A model generated the notes under the pieces. The model was not told the origin of the DNA and did no database searches. It saw only the letters and a program-made list of their open reading frames with translations. From an uncultured Agathobacter sp. (lineage in GTDB: Bacteria; Bacillota; Clostridia; Lachnospirales; Lachnospiraceae), in assembly GCA_934307695.1 (NCBI GenBank), contig CAKRCS010000006.1:62001-126000 (forward strand): a DNA stretch of 64,000 bases. The letters are read 5' to 3'. Both the position numbers and the translations under genes were made by a program. Numbering within the stretch: the stretch's first letter is position 1; every line of letters begins with the position of its first letter. Shown in pieces: positions 54,511 to 63,796 of this stretch.

Positions 54511-55005
54511 CTACTCCGATACGACCTTGCCGGTCTCTTTATAAATTGTCAGGACATACGTCCTGCTTCCCTGTGAAACCGAGATCTTATGCACATAGAT
54601 AGAAGGTCCGACCGCCGGAAGCTGCATCGCGCCGGAGCTTCGGTCAAACAGGATGTACACGCCCGTATCGTCAAGCTCACTTGCCGCGCTAAGATCATCC
54701 CCATCCGTGTAACGGACGGTAACGGTCTTTTTCCCGATGACCTGTGCCGCATCCGCAGTCCCATTCGTGATCGTCTGCGCATAGAAAGCACCGTCTGCCC
54801 CTTTATACAGATGCAGTACGACAGAGTTCTTCCCCATCGTATTGACGCGCGTTTTGTTGATGTAAGATTGTATATTCTTGGCGCATTCCTTTGCCTTGAA
54901 GCCCCCGATCGCACTGACGGAGATTGCAAGCGTACCCGTCAGCACCGCCATGATGGCGATGACCACGATCAGCTCCACCAAAGAATATCCTTGATTTCGT
55001 TTCAT
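54511..55005 (-). CDS. Type IV pilin-like protein (minor pilin 3, GspH/FimT-like)
   Basis: A 164-residue prepilin: NQG-YSLVELIVVIAIMAVLTG, with Glu +5 and Tyr instead of the usual Phe at +1. The globular part (IQSYINKTRVNTMGKNSVVLHLYKG) is of the GspH/FimT minor-pilin kind, which cap or initiate the fibre. ATG 55005 follows GGGAGACTGGT. Confidence 0.85.
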   Translation of the reverse strand: MKRNQGYSLVELIVVIAIMAVLTGTLAISVSAIGGFKAKECAKNIQSYINKTRVNTMGKNSVVLHLYKGADGAFYAQTITNGTADAAQVIGKKTVTVRYTDGDDLSAASELDDTGVYILFDRSSGAMQLPAVGPSIYVHKISVSQGSRTYVLTIYKETGKVVSE

Positions 55006-55032
55006 ACCAGTCTCCCAAATCTATGTTGCAAG

Positions 55033-57282
55033 TTACTTTTTCTGCCAGTTGCTAAAGGTGATCAGATCCCCGTAGCTGCTGGTCGCCTCCGTAGTACCGG
55101 AACCGCCACCGGAACCGCCGCCCGTGCCGTCCGAACTATCACCCAGACTTCCGATCCAGGAAGCGTTACCACCCTTGAACAGCTCGTAAGCGTGATAGGT
55201 CTTTCCGCCCGCCGTAAAGGTTGCAGCCATAAGCCGTCTCGCCTCCTGCTCGGTGACACCCTCGATTGCATAGCTGTTACCCATCGCTTCAATCTTACCA
55301 TCACAGATGGCAATTCCCCGGAAACCGGAATTCAATCTGATATCACAATCGCTGGAGGTGATCAGGATTGCGACTTCATTTGCGGTATTTATGGTCAGGT
55401 TATATGGTCCCTGCTTTGCAATGATAACGCGATACTTAAAGCCGGTGTTCGGATCAACATAAGAGAAGTCGATACCGTGGCTGTCACCGTGTGCAAAGAC
55501 ATCATTCAGAACATCCGTATTGATGAAGTTCTCAAAAACCGTCTTATCCTTCTGCTCCGGCTCGATCGCGGAATAGTTTGGAGACAGGATCGTGGAAAGT
55601 GCCTCAAAGGTTCGCGGCATACGGCTGATCTTTGCGGAGATATCCTCCGTGGAAGCCTCATACAGATTTACCGTGCTTCCATCGTAGGACACATAAGTTC
55701 CCGCGGTGTAGAGCATGGATGGACTGTCATTATACTTGATCTGGTTGGAATAGAAGGATGTGTATGTATCCAGCTTGCCACCATCATTCTTATCCGCCGC
55801 ATAATAGTCACTGTAATACTTCTTTGCAGCATCTGCCGGGAGATTTGCATAGAAATACACAAGCCCCTTTGCATTGTCAAATACCGTCTGGACGCAGGAG
55901 CTTACCGAAGCTCCGTTTAAATAATCGCCCAAGCTCTTTCCGGTCTTTGTATATGGGATGCTTCCATTTACAAACACATAACTGCTGTCTGCTGCATCAA
56001 CAAGCGCTTTGAGCGCCTGATACTCCGTCATCGTCATCGGATTCTTGGAATACAAGGATGATGCAGCACTCGCAGTATCCCCGTTCGTGCCGATGCAGTT
56101 TCCCGGAATCAGGTATGCGATCTGGTTGCCCTTGACGCTTATGGACTCACCCATCTGTACATTCTCGTTTGCCGGGTTTGCTGCCCCCGCGTCAAAGCTG
56201 CTTGTGCCGATATAGGAATAGCCTGCGACCACAAGCTCATCAAGCCCACTCATGTCAAGATCACAGTTTCTGCCGTTTAGGATGATCGCACTGCTCTCTG
56301 CGGCATTCGTCGTGGAATTGCCATATCCGTAATACTTGCTGTTGCCGCTTCCGGCAATCACCTTCGTGTTGTAGCTGCCTTTTAAGGTAAGGTCATCGGA
56401 CACATAGGTATTGGAAAAAAGATCGATCTCCGCATTGTCTGCCACGATATTATTCGCCCAGAGCTGTGCCGTGGAATCTATGATTGCCTTGGAGCCATTG
56501 CCTACATATAAATCTCCCTCCGCCGTGATATAGCTTCCGCCGGAAAAGATGACAGTTGAGCCATCTCTTATAGTAATACTCTTTGACCGGTCATCCTGAT
56601 TCCAGTTATACCGGTTGGTAACATTATCCGACCCCGCATAGACATTGCCTGCGATCGTAACCGTCTGACCATTACCCTGCCTGATAATGATACCGGAATT
56701 GGCGATCAGCGAATACGAAAACAAGTCCGGTAAGGAAGTGGATGTTACCGAACGCATACTTGGTGCCGCAATATTGATATCCGTCTGGATGATGGATGTG
56801 ATATCCTTTGCATCCGTATAAGTAACCTTGATATCACACAAGGTAATGCTTGTGCCATTGTCGATCAGCTGATGTGAACCACAGTCCACGGATGCGGACG
56901 GGGAATCCACCATCGACGAGATCAGCGCCGCATTGTAAAACGCCGCATCCGCCGGATCCGCAAGCTTCGACTTTAATTGTGTCATGAAGGCTGCTTTAAA
57001 CTGTGCCTCGCGCGCGGACGAGGTAAGACTCTGCGAATATGCCTCCATCATCTCTGTGTACGCAGTCACATACGCATCTGACACATAATTTTGTAATCCG
57101 ACCGTAACCTGATCCAACACAGATTCCGCCGAATAGAAATTGTTCTTGATCTGTGAATCCGTCGCCTTCATCTGAAAATTCATGACAGACAAACGAAGCG
57201 CCGCAGTAGCAAGAATGCCAACGATCGCAAAGACGACTAATACAAGAACAATGGATGATCCTTTATTGTTTCTTCGTTTCAT
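55033..57282 (-). CDS. Large PilX-like pilus component (minor pilin 2)
   Basis: A 749-residue protein with a pilin-like N-terminal helix (KKG-like KGSSIVLVLVVFAIVGILAT) but without Glu at +5, as in GspK/PilX-type components. A long helical stretch (about 35-130) is followed by a beta-solenoid-looking part (IVADNAEIDLFSNTYVSDDL, then GNGSKAIIDST) and a Gly/Ser-rich segment near the C-terminus (DGTGGGSGGGSGTTEATS). Its size is far above the usual ~170-300. Start ATG overlaps the preceding stop (TGATG). Confidence 0.75.
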   Translation of the reverse strand: MKRRNNKGSSIVLVLVVFAIVGILATAALRLSVMNFQMKATDSQIKNNFYSAESVLDQVTVGLQNYVSDAYVTAYTEMMEAYSQSLTSSAREAQFKAAFMTQLKSKLADPADAAFYNAALISSMVDSPSASVDCGSHQLIDNGTSITLCDIKVTYTDAKDITSIIQTDINIAAPSMRSVTSTSLPDLFSYSLIANSGIIIRQGNGQTVTIAGNVYAGSDNVTNRYNWNQDDRSKSITIRDGSTVIFSGGSYITAEGDLYVGNGSKAIIDSTAQLWANNIVADNAEIDLFSNTYVSDDLTLKGSYNTKVIAGSGNSKYYGYGNSTTNAAESSAIILNGRNCDLDMSGLDELVVAGYSYIGTSSFDAGAANPANENVQMGESISVKGNQIAYLIPGNCIGTNGDTASAASSLYSKNPMTMTEYQALKALVDAADSSYVFVNGSIPYTKTGKSLGDYLNGASVSSCVQTVFDNAKGLVYFYANLPADAAKKYYSDYYAADKNDGGKLDTYTSFYSNQIKYNDSPSMLYTAGTYVSYDGSTVNLYEASTEDISAKISRMPRTFEALSTILSPNYSAIEPEQKDKTVFENFINTDVLNDVFAHGDSHGIDFSYVDPNTGFKYRVIIAKQGPYNLTINTANEVAILITSSDCDIRLNSGFRGIAICDGKIEAMGNSYAIEGVTEQEARRLMAATFTAGGKTYHAYELFKGGNASWIGSLGDSSDGTGGGSGGGSGTTEATSSYGDLITFSNWQKK

Positions 57283-58640
57283 CAGTTCGTCATACCTCCC
57301 GTAAACGTTGCCAAAGGCTCTGCTCCCATCAGTGAGCCAACATCCGCCGAACCGTCATATATCTCAACCGTCACATCAAAGATGCGGTCCCACTTTGTGA
57401 TCGGTGTCGTGATCGACCGCCCCTGCAGGACATTGCTCCAGACGTTGGAAGCCGCATTGCTGTTATACTGGCACCACCGGATCTGATCGATCGCGCCCTT
57501 TGTCGCAAGGTTGGTATTCAGGTTGGACTGGATATCGCAGTGGGAATGCCCTTTTGCATCCGCAGTCGTTTCCTTGACATACAGATCCAGCTTGTAAGCT
57601 GCCTCACGCACCGCAAGCGTTGTATCATCCGGTGCCTGATCCGAGCCCTTCTGCTTGATCAGATGCAGCGTAAAATCCACATCATCCGGGTTGTTGACCG
57701 TGATGGAATCCGAAGCTCCCTGATACCACGGGAAATACAGCAGATACACGTTTTTAAGCGATTGATCCGGATTATCCGCGTTGTCAAAAAGCACGCTGCT
57801 TAGATGATAGACCAATGTATTGCCGGTGCTGTCCACCGCGGAATAATAATAGACAAGCTCCACCGTCTCGACACCGGAAATATTTCTTACATTCACCTCG
57901 ATGCTTCTGGTGATCTTATCCGTTGTGATCGCCGGAGCGACCTCATTGCCATGCTCATCTGTGGTCGCCGTGGTCTCCTCGACCGGAAACAGTGCAAGCA
58001 CCGTCGAGGTTGAAATCGCATCCGCATACAGCGCATCCGTCTGTGGATCGATCGACTGCAGGTCTGCAATTGCCGTATCGTTATAAGACTTTACATCATT
58101 CGGCTTAACCGAGATCAGCGCACTGTACTTCTTGGAGCCGCCTCCCGCAGACATATTTTTGAGGAAAAAGTAATAGTTGCGCGAGCTTTGCCCCTCAAAG
58201 ACGCGCTCGGTTCCATGCGTCCGGATACTGCTGTTTATCATCGTATCCCAGCCCGGAATCTCATACCCCGCATCTTCGATCTTCTTTTTGATCTGCTCGT
58301 AGGTATACGTCCTCTGGTAGGTCGTTCCCTCGTTCGTAAGCTCGTAAACCGGAAGCGCACCGGACTCATCCGTCGAGAGCAGGCTTGTTGAGATCAGATT
58401 GAACCGCTCCTCCGGGTAATCAAACTGGTACGCCAGCTCCTCTAAGCTCATCTTCTCGATGCCCTCCATCATGTTCTCCGCGATGGAGGTAAGCCGCAGA
58501 CGCTCCTTTGCCTTTGCATTCGTCCTCGCCGAGAGAACAAACGCATTTAAAAGAGGGAACACGACAATCGCAAGAATCGCGATTGTAACAATAAGTTCTA
58601 CCAAAGAAAATCCCGAATTATTGTGTTTCTTCTTACGCAT
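57282..58640 (-). CDS. Type IV pilin-like protein (minor pilin 1, PilV-like)
   Basis: A 452-residue prepilin: NSG-FSLVELIVTIAILAIV with Glu +5, then a helix (RLRLTSIAENMMEGIEKMSLEELA type) and a large beta-rich head. ATG 58640 follows GGAGGGAGCCAC. Overlaps the next gene by one base. First of the four pilin-like genes after pilO. Confidence 0.82.
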   Translation of the reverse strand: MRKKKHNNSGFSLVELIVTIAILAIVVFPLLNAFVLSARTNAKAKERLRLTSIAENMMEGIEKMSLEELAYQFDYPEERFNLISTSLLSTDESGALPVYELTNEGTTYQRTYTYEQIKKKIEDAGYEIPGWDTMINSSIRTHGTERVFEGQSSRNYYFFLKNMSAGGGSKKYSALISVKPNDVKSYNDTAIADLQSIDPQTDALYADAISTSTVLALFPVEETTATTDEHGNEVAPAITTDKITRSIEVNVRNISGVETVELVYYYSAVDSTGNTLVYHLSSVLFDNADNPDQSLKNVYLLYFPWYQGASDSITVNNPDDVDFTLHLIKQKGSDQAPDDTTLAVREAAYKLDLYVKETTADAKGHSHCDIQSNLNTNLATKGAIDQIRWCQYNSNAASNVWSNVLQGRSITTPITKWDRIFDVTVEIYDGSADVGSLMGAEPLATFTGGMTN

Positions 58641-58677
58641 GTGGCTCCCTCCTTTCTATAAATCCATATTTCTTTTA

Positions 58678-59487
58678 CTACTCCGCGTCAGAAGCGGAAT
58701 TATCCGCCTGTGCAGCATCTGCCGAATTGTCTGAGCTGTCCTTCCGCTCGATCATCTGTCCGAAAATATTGTCCACGCCATGCGGGATTGCCGGGATCTC
58801 TGCCGGAACATAAGCCTTATCCTGACCGAACAGATAATAAGTATTAAAATCCATCGTGCCGCTTAACAAGCCATTGGCGCTGTTAAAGGTCATGCTGATC
58901 TGCTCCACGGACATCGGATCATCGGCTCCTGCGATAAAGGAAACCATATCCTTCATTCCGTCGTAATCCGCGTCAAAGATAACGGTGGATACAATATCAA
59001 ACAGCTTATAGAGTCCAACATCCGCAGTAACCGCTGCATCCGTTGTTCCTGACGTATCTGCCGAAGCATCTCCTGCTGTATCCGCAGCCGCATCCGGTTC
59101 TGCCGCATCTGCCGAAGCATCGGTTCCCTGTGAAGCCGTCGAGGTGTCAACGATAACCGGATCGGCAATCGTAAGAGACGATACAAACACATTCGTCTCA
59201 TCCTCCAGATGCACAACATCCATGATATTATTCTCTTCTCTTAAATATACCGGAAACTGGTCGATGATCTGCTCGATCCCGGCGTTCATTGTTTCCATGT
59301 CCGACTCATACTGCGGACATTTATCCTGCACCGCCTCAAGCTCGCTCACGCGGGCACTTAAGGTTGCGTTCTCTGCCCGTAAATTCTCCGCTTTGGTGAC
59401 GTTTCCCCGATACATCGTGAAATAGGAAAGCGCCAAAAACAGGATGCCAGCCAGCATGATGAGTAATTTCTTATCCTTTGATGACAT
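58678..59487 (-). CDS. pilO: Type IV pilus alignment protein PilO
   Basis: Inner-membrane component of the PilMNO alignment complex. 269 residues: one helix at about 7-24 (LLIMLAGILFLALSYFTMY), a coiled coil (about 28-75, AENLRAENATLSARVSELEA), and a ferredoxin-like domain. It is interrupted by an Ala/Asp/Thr-rich insert (about 120-160) and ends in an acidic/Ala-rich tail (DNSADAAQADNSASDAE). ATG 59487 follows GGAGGTAAGACATT, 13 bp after the pilM-pilN gene. Confidence 0.8.
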   Translation of the reverse strand: MSSKDKKLLIMLAGILFLALSYFTMYRGNVTKAENLRAENATLSARVSELEAVQDKCPQYESDMETMNAGIEQIIDQFPVYLREENNIMDVVHLEDETNVFVSSLTIADPVIVDTSTASQGTDASADAAEPDAAADTAGDASADTSGTTDAAVTADVGLYKLFDIVSTVIFDADYDGMKDMVSFIAGADDPMSVEQISMTFNSANGLLSGTMDFNTYYLFGQDKAYVPAEIPAIPHGVDNIFGQMIERKDSSDNSADAAQADNSASDAE

Positions 59488-59500
59488 AATGTCTTACCTC

Positions 59501-61186
59501 CTACTCCTCGATCAGATTGCGCATTTCGCGCGGAACATACGAAAGATCAATGTCAAAGCTTACGATTGTCTCCCCGCTCTCTTCCACACTCTCCGTTATG
59601 GTTGAAAGATGCGATACATACACGGAGGAGAATGTGCGAAGCTGTGAAACCACATCCGCAACCGCCGACTTGCTCTCCACCTGGATATTCATGGAAACGC
59701 CGCTTCTGGTTGCATTTAACGTAAAGACGATGATCTCCGAAGGCATCTTCTCCTCAAGCTCCTCGATAAATGCCACCAGCTCATTGTTCGGGCTGTAAAT
59801 GGCATCATCAACGCCCTTCGCCCAGTTGTAATTCGCAAGCACCTGCAGATAGTCGTCATACACGCCGTCCACATATTCAAGTCCTGCAATCTTGTTCGTC
59901 AAAAATTTATTCTCATTCTCGGCTTCCAGCAGCTGCATCCTGCCCGCAAATGCGATCGCGACCGCACCGACGATTCCAAGCAGGCAGATAATGACCGCAC
60001 CGGTCAAGGAGCCGCTCTTTGCAGCATTCTCCCTGCCCTTGCCGATTTCCTTCTGTGTCCTCTTCTCGGCTGCGATAATGCTGACCGGTTCCAGTGCTGC
60101 GCCAATGGTCGTAAAGTATTCTGCGATATGTACCGTCTCGTTTGCCGCATTCTTGACAAGTGTCAGGTCGTTGTACTGCTGGTTTGCAACCACCTTGCAG
60201 CTAAGCTCGTTGGTCATCAGACGGCTTAAACCGCTGATCACAGAGCCAAGACCAACCATGTAAATGCGCTCGATCTTCTTATCCGGGTTCTGCGCCTGAT
60301 AATAGTCGAGGATTCGTGAGATACTTCCGATCAGTATGCGGAAGTTGTCGGTGATCTCCGCGCGGAGTGCCTGCAGCTTCTGCTGGTCAACCATCTCCTC
60401 CGGATTGGCCGGATTCTCCGTGTCTGTAAACGGCTCCATCTTGTCGAAGGAAGAAAAGACACAGGTTCTACGCGACAGCTCCTCGATTGCCTCGATCGGA
60501 TCGATCGCATAACCGAAAAGCTGTGAGTTGATCGCGGAATCGATCGCATCCGACACGCCATAGTTGATGGTACGCTGCAGCTTTACGATGCCGTTTTCGA
60601 TGATCGTAAGAATAGAGGAATTGTCCTCGATCTTTAAGGTTGCCTTGATCTCCTCCGGAATCTCGCGGATCATCATCTTCTTTAAGGAATTACCGATATA
60701 ATCGTAACCGATCACGGTAAGCCCGCAGGTCTTTGCAAGCTCCCAGTATGCCGCAAGCAGATCCTTCGGCACTGCCAGCACCGAAAGCATGATCTTCTTC
60801 TCCCCTGCGTCCTCTATGGTTCCGATCACCTCATGGATGAGCTGGTACTGTTCCATATCCACCGGGAAATAATCCGATGCGTTGGCTGCAAGCAGATCCG
60901 CGATACGGTTCGCCTTTACAAACGGGATCTGGACGATACGGTTTGCCACGCGCGAGGAGTTCATGACAAAGACAACCTTTTTGGTGGAGATTCCATGCCT
61001 GCGGATTGCGTTCGTCAGCTCCGATATAAACAGATTGCTGATCGTCACAGTTCCTTCATTGACGATATTCGGTGTTGTCGCAATTGAGAAAATATTGTAT
61101 ATTCTCGGGTTCTTGACCTTGTAATCGATTTCCGCTACTCTGGTCAGCCCCTGCCCTATCTCAATGCTTAAGATTTTATTCGACAT
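59501..61186 (-). CDS. PilM-PilN fusion, type IV pilus assembly
   Basis: A 561-residue fusion. Residues 1-~370 form an actin-like PilM (ILSIEIGQGLTRVAEIDYKV with the phosphate-binding loop, IGNSLKKMMI, IGSISRILDYYQAQNPDKKI, IYMVGLGSVISGL), normally a separate cytoplasmic ATP-binding protein. Then a basic linker, one helix (AVIICLLGIVGAVAIAF), a coiled coil and a PilN-like C-terminal domain (LVAFIEELEEKMPSEIIVFT, MNIQVESKSAVADVVSQL). In most bacteria PilM binds the short N-terminus of PilN; here they are one chain. ATG follows GGAGGAGATCTCGCAC; a TTG six codons upstream is unlikely. Confidence 0.88.
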   Translation of the reverse strand: MSNKILSIEIGQGLTRVAEIDYKVKNPRIYNIFSIATTPNIVNEGTVTISNLFISELTNAIRRHGISTKKVVFVMNSSRVANRIVQIPFVKANRIADLLAANASDYFPVDMEQYQLIHEVIGTIEDAGEKKIMLSVLAVPKDLLAAYWELAKTCGLTVIGYDYIGNSLKKMMIREIPEEIKATLKIEDNSSILTIIENGIVKLQRTINYGVSDAIDSAINSQLFGYAIDPIEAIEELSRRTCVFSSFDKMEPFTDTENPANPEEMVDQQKLQALRAEITDNFRILIGSISRILDYYQAQNPDKKIERIYMVGLGSVISGLSRLMTNELSCKVVANQQYNDLTLVKNAANETVHIAEYFTTIGAALEPVSIIAAEKRTQKEIGKGRENAAKSGSLTGAVIICLLGIVGAVAIAFAGRMQLLEAENENKFLTNKIAGLEYVDGVYDDYLQVLANYNWAKGVDDAIYSPNNELVAFIEELEEKMPSEIIVFTLNATRSGVSMNIQVESKSAVADVVSQLRTFSSVYVSHLSTITESVEESGETIVSFDIDLSYVPREMRNLIEE

Positions 61187-61245
61187 GTGCGAGATCTCCT
61201 CCAAGAAATATTATGCTGCCGGGTGTAAACGGTATGTTGTCCCGG

Positions 61246-61270
61246 CGAAAAAACGCAACTGTTTGCGTTG
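61246..61270 (-). terminator. Terminator after pilD
   Basis: AACGCAA-4-nt loop-TTGCGTT followed by TTTTTT on the minus strand, between pilD and the pilM-pilN gene: separates high expression of pilT-C-A-D from the alignment genes, or attenuates. Confidence 0.65.
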
Positions 61271-61282
61271 TATTTTTCGATT

Positions 61283-62041
61283 TTAAAATAAATAGCCCAA
61301 ATACCACCGGATCAGCGCTTCTCCCCACAGAACCGCGATCGCGATCCCGATGGACAGATACGGTCCCATTGCAAGGACATGGTCTGCCTTGCTAAGCTTC
61401 ATGCGAAGCAGATGGATGATCGATCCGATGATGCATCCTAGCAGAAATGCCAGAATGATTTTTTTCCATCCCAGTAATAATCCGGCAGCAGCCATCAGCT
61501 TGACATCGCCGCCACCGATCGCCCTGCCCCGGCTAAGGAGCAAAAGCACTTCAAGAATGATACTGACGCAAAGGAATCCTATCACATAGTCCCCCCAGTT
61601 CGTATGATCTAAGATGACCTGCAGGATTCCTAGGCACAGTATAAAAATGTTGATACCAATTGGAATTTCATAGGTTCTCCAATCTATCACGCTAAGTACC
61701 AGCAGTGCTGACATCAGCAGACAGTAAAGAATGCTCTGCAATGAGAAATCGTTTACTGCAAATACCAGTACATACAGGAAACCGTTTGCCGCCTCAATTA
61801 TAGGGTATTGAGGTGAAATCGGTTCTTTGCATTTGCGGCATCTTCCCCGTAGGAAAAGCCAGCTGAAAACGGGCACCATGTCATACCAGGAAAGCTGATA
61901 CCCACATTTCATGCAATGGGAACGCTCGGTTACCACCGTCTCATGCTCCGGGATGCGGAAGATACATACATTTAAGAAGCTTCCGATGACGATCCCGAAT
62001 AAGAAGATCACGATATATATGGGTATCAGTTCAGGTATCAT
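61283..62041 (-). CDS. pilD: Prepilin leader peptidase / N-methyltransferase
   Basis: Bifunctional membrane aspartyl protease that cleaves prepilins after Gly and methylates the new N-terminal residue. 252 residues, about seven helices. The Zn-binding methyltransferase loop has two CxxC pairs (CMKCGYQL and CRKCKEP); catalytic Asp residues are in VIDWRTYEIP and GGGDVKLMAA. The N-terminal FLFGIVIGSFLNVCIFRIPE is typical. ATG follows AAAGGACACTAACCCT, 24 bp after pilA. Confidence 0.94.
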   Translation of the reverse strand: MIPELIPIYIVIFLFGIVIGSFLNVCIFRIPEHETVVTERSHCMKCGYQLSWYDMVPVFSWLFLRGRCRKCKEPISPQYPIIEAANGFLYVLVFAVNDFSLQSILYCLLMSALLVLSVIDWRTYEIPIGINIFILCLGILQVILDHTNWGDYVIGFLCVSIILEVLLLLSRGRAIGGGDVKLMAAAGLLLGWKKIILAFLLGCIIGSIIHLLRMKLSKADHVLAMGPYLSIGIAIAVLWGEALIRWYLGYLF

Positions 62042-62065
62042 AGGGTTAGTGTCCTTTCAAAAGTA

Positions 62066-62482
62066 TTACGGAGTTACAGCGATTCCCAGTCTAGATGCGC
62101 AATCTGAATCGTTAATTGAAAATTCCGGAGCGCCATTAGTTATTGTAACTGTTAATGTTTTTCCTTTGAACGTTGAACTCTTTACTGTTGGAGCCTGAAT
62201 GCCCGCATTAGTCAAAGCCCAACCCAAGCCGGTAGCAGTTGGTGCTCCGGTTGCAGCAAATGCAAGTGTACCGCTAGTTGGAGTAACAGTTTCGTCAGCA
62301 CATGCAACCTGGCAAGCGGTAATAACTTCCTGAAGGTTCTGTACATCGGTGCTAACTCTTGACTGATCTACATACTTAATAAACTGCGGTGCAAGTACAC
62401 CAACCAATACAGCCATGATCGCGATAACGACGATCAGCTCTACGAGAGAGAAACCTTTGTTGTTCTTTTTCTTTTTCATCAT
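62066..62482 (-). CDS. pilA: Major type IV pilin
   Basis: A 138-residue prepilin: leader MMKKKKNNKG, cleavage at NKG-FSLVELIVVIAIMAVL, Glu +5. Conserved helix (PQFIKYVDQSRVSTDVQNLQ) and a small head with three Cys (ACQVACADE and CASRLGI), so one disulfide is possible. The chosen start follows AAGGAGAATGGAA; an ATG two codons earlier is too near the ribosome binding site. Position directly after pilC and short length mark it as the main subunit. Confidence 0.9.
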   Translation of the reverse strand: MMKKKKNNKGFSLVELIVVIAIMAVLVGVLAPQFIKYVDQSRVSTDVQNLQEVITACQVACADETVTPTSGTLAFAATGAPTATGLGWALTNAGIQAPTVKSSTFKGKTLTVTITNGAPEFSINDSDCASRLGIAVTP

Positions 62483-62566
62483 TTCCATTCTCCTTTTTAC
62501 TGAAAACTTTTTATCTTAAAAATCCTGTGCCCTATATCACAGAACCTTTAATTCATTTAATTGTAA

Positions 62567-63781
62567 TTACAGATTATCCATCTGACCATACATTTCAATC
62601 ATCGGAAGCATGACAGCACCGATGATAACGATAACGATCGCGGCAAGCACCAGGATGATCATCGGCTCTAAGGCTGCGATGACAGACTGTGTCGCCATCT
62701 CGACCTCCTCGTCGTAGTAATCCGCCAGCCGGGAGAGCATTCCCTCAAGATCACCGGTCTCCTCTCCAATTCTTGTCATATGTCCGACCATCGGCGGAAA
62801 CAATCCACTCTGCATGATCGGCTCGGAAAGGGAGACACCCTTTGCAACCTCATCCCTTGCATGATTGAGTGCCTGTTTATATAGGTAATTTGACATCGTG
62901 TTCGCTGTGATGGCAAGCGCGTCCATCATCGGAAGTCCCGAATAGATCAGGGTACTTAGGGTACGCGCATAGTTCGAGGCCGCCTGCTTGATGGTCATCT
63001 TTCCGAACACCGGCAGCTTGCGGCTGATCGTACCGAACACGATCTGTCCGGTAATCGTTTTCTTAAATACGGATAATGCAACACCGGCAGCAATAAGCAC
63101 CACAATGATCCAGAACCAGTCATGCATGATAAAATCACTGACCGCTACAACGGCTTTCGTCAGTCCCGGGAGTTCTCCTCCGAGCTGTTCAAATAAACTG
63201 TCATATGCCGGGATTACCTTAACCAGCATGACAATAATAACAATAACCGCAACAATCATAACAATTATCGGGTAGATCATTGCTTTCTTTACGATTGCTT
63301 TGAGCTTGGCGGATTTCTCGAAGTGTGTCGCCATCCGCTCAAATGCGACATCCAGCTTACCGGATGCCTCGCCGGCAGCCACCATGCTGCACATGATGTC
63401 CGGGAATACCTTCGGATACTTGGACAACGCCTCCGACAAGGTCTCGCCCTTTCGGATCTCGGTATGTACGCCGCGGATTGCCTTCGCCATCGCGACATTT
63501 TCGGTCTGCTCTGCAAGCATGTCGAGCGAGTCAAGGATCGTAACGCCCGCACGCACCATGCTGATGAACTGGCGGCAGAACACGGACAGATCCCGCGGCT
63601 TTACCGCCTTGCCGATCGTGATATTGATCTCCTTGGTAAGTGCGGATGCCTTTGTGACATTGACGACGGTAAAGCCCTCGTTCTTGAGCTTGGCTCTGAC
63701 CTCATCTACTGTCTCCGCCTGCATGTTTCCTTTTTTTTCTTTTCCGGTCTTGTCGACGACCAGATAATTAAACTCTGCCAA
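62567..63781 (-). CDS. pilC: Type IV pilus inner-membrane platform protein PilC
   Basis: GspF-family platform protein that couples the assembly and retraction ATPases to pilin. 404 residues with the two GspF repeats: FCRQFISMVRAGVTILDSLD ... YPKVFPDIMCSMVAAGEASG, and YARTLSTLIYSGLPMMDALA ... FPPMVGHMTRIGEETGDLEG; helices near 170-190, 220-240 and at the end. The start is a TTG (TTG GCA GAG) after AAGGAGGGTTTTACCCG. Confidence 0.94.
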   Translation of the reverse strand: MAEFNYLVVDKTGKEKKGNMQAETVDEVRAKLKNEGFTVVNVTKASALTKEINITIGKAVKPRDLSVFCRQFISMVRAGVTILDSLDMLAEQTENVAMAKAIRGVHTEIRKGETLSEALSKYPKVFPDIMCSMVAAGEASGKLDVAFERMATHFEKSAKLKAIVKKAMIYPIIVMIVAVIVIIVMLVKVIPAYDSLFEQLGGELPGLTKAVVAVSDFIMHDWFWIIVVLIAAGVALSVFKKTITGQIVFGTISRKLPVFGKMTIKQAASNYARTLSTLIYSGLPMMDALAITANTMSNYLYKQALNHARDEVAKGVSLSEPIMQSGLFPPMVGHMTRIGEETGDLEGMLSRLADYYDEEVEMATQSVIAALEPMIILVLAAIVIVIIGAVMLPMIEMYGQMDNL

Positions 63782-63796
63782 CGGGTAAAACCCTCC

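Noticed and set aside
54589..55920. 443-codon plus-strand open frame
   Set aside because: Antisense to two pilin-like genes with clear class III signals; it spans their junction without coding features.
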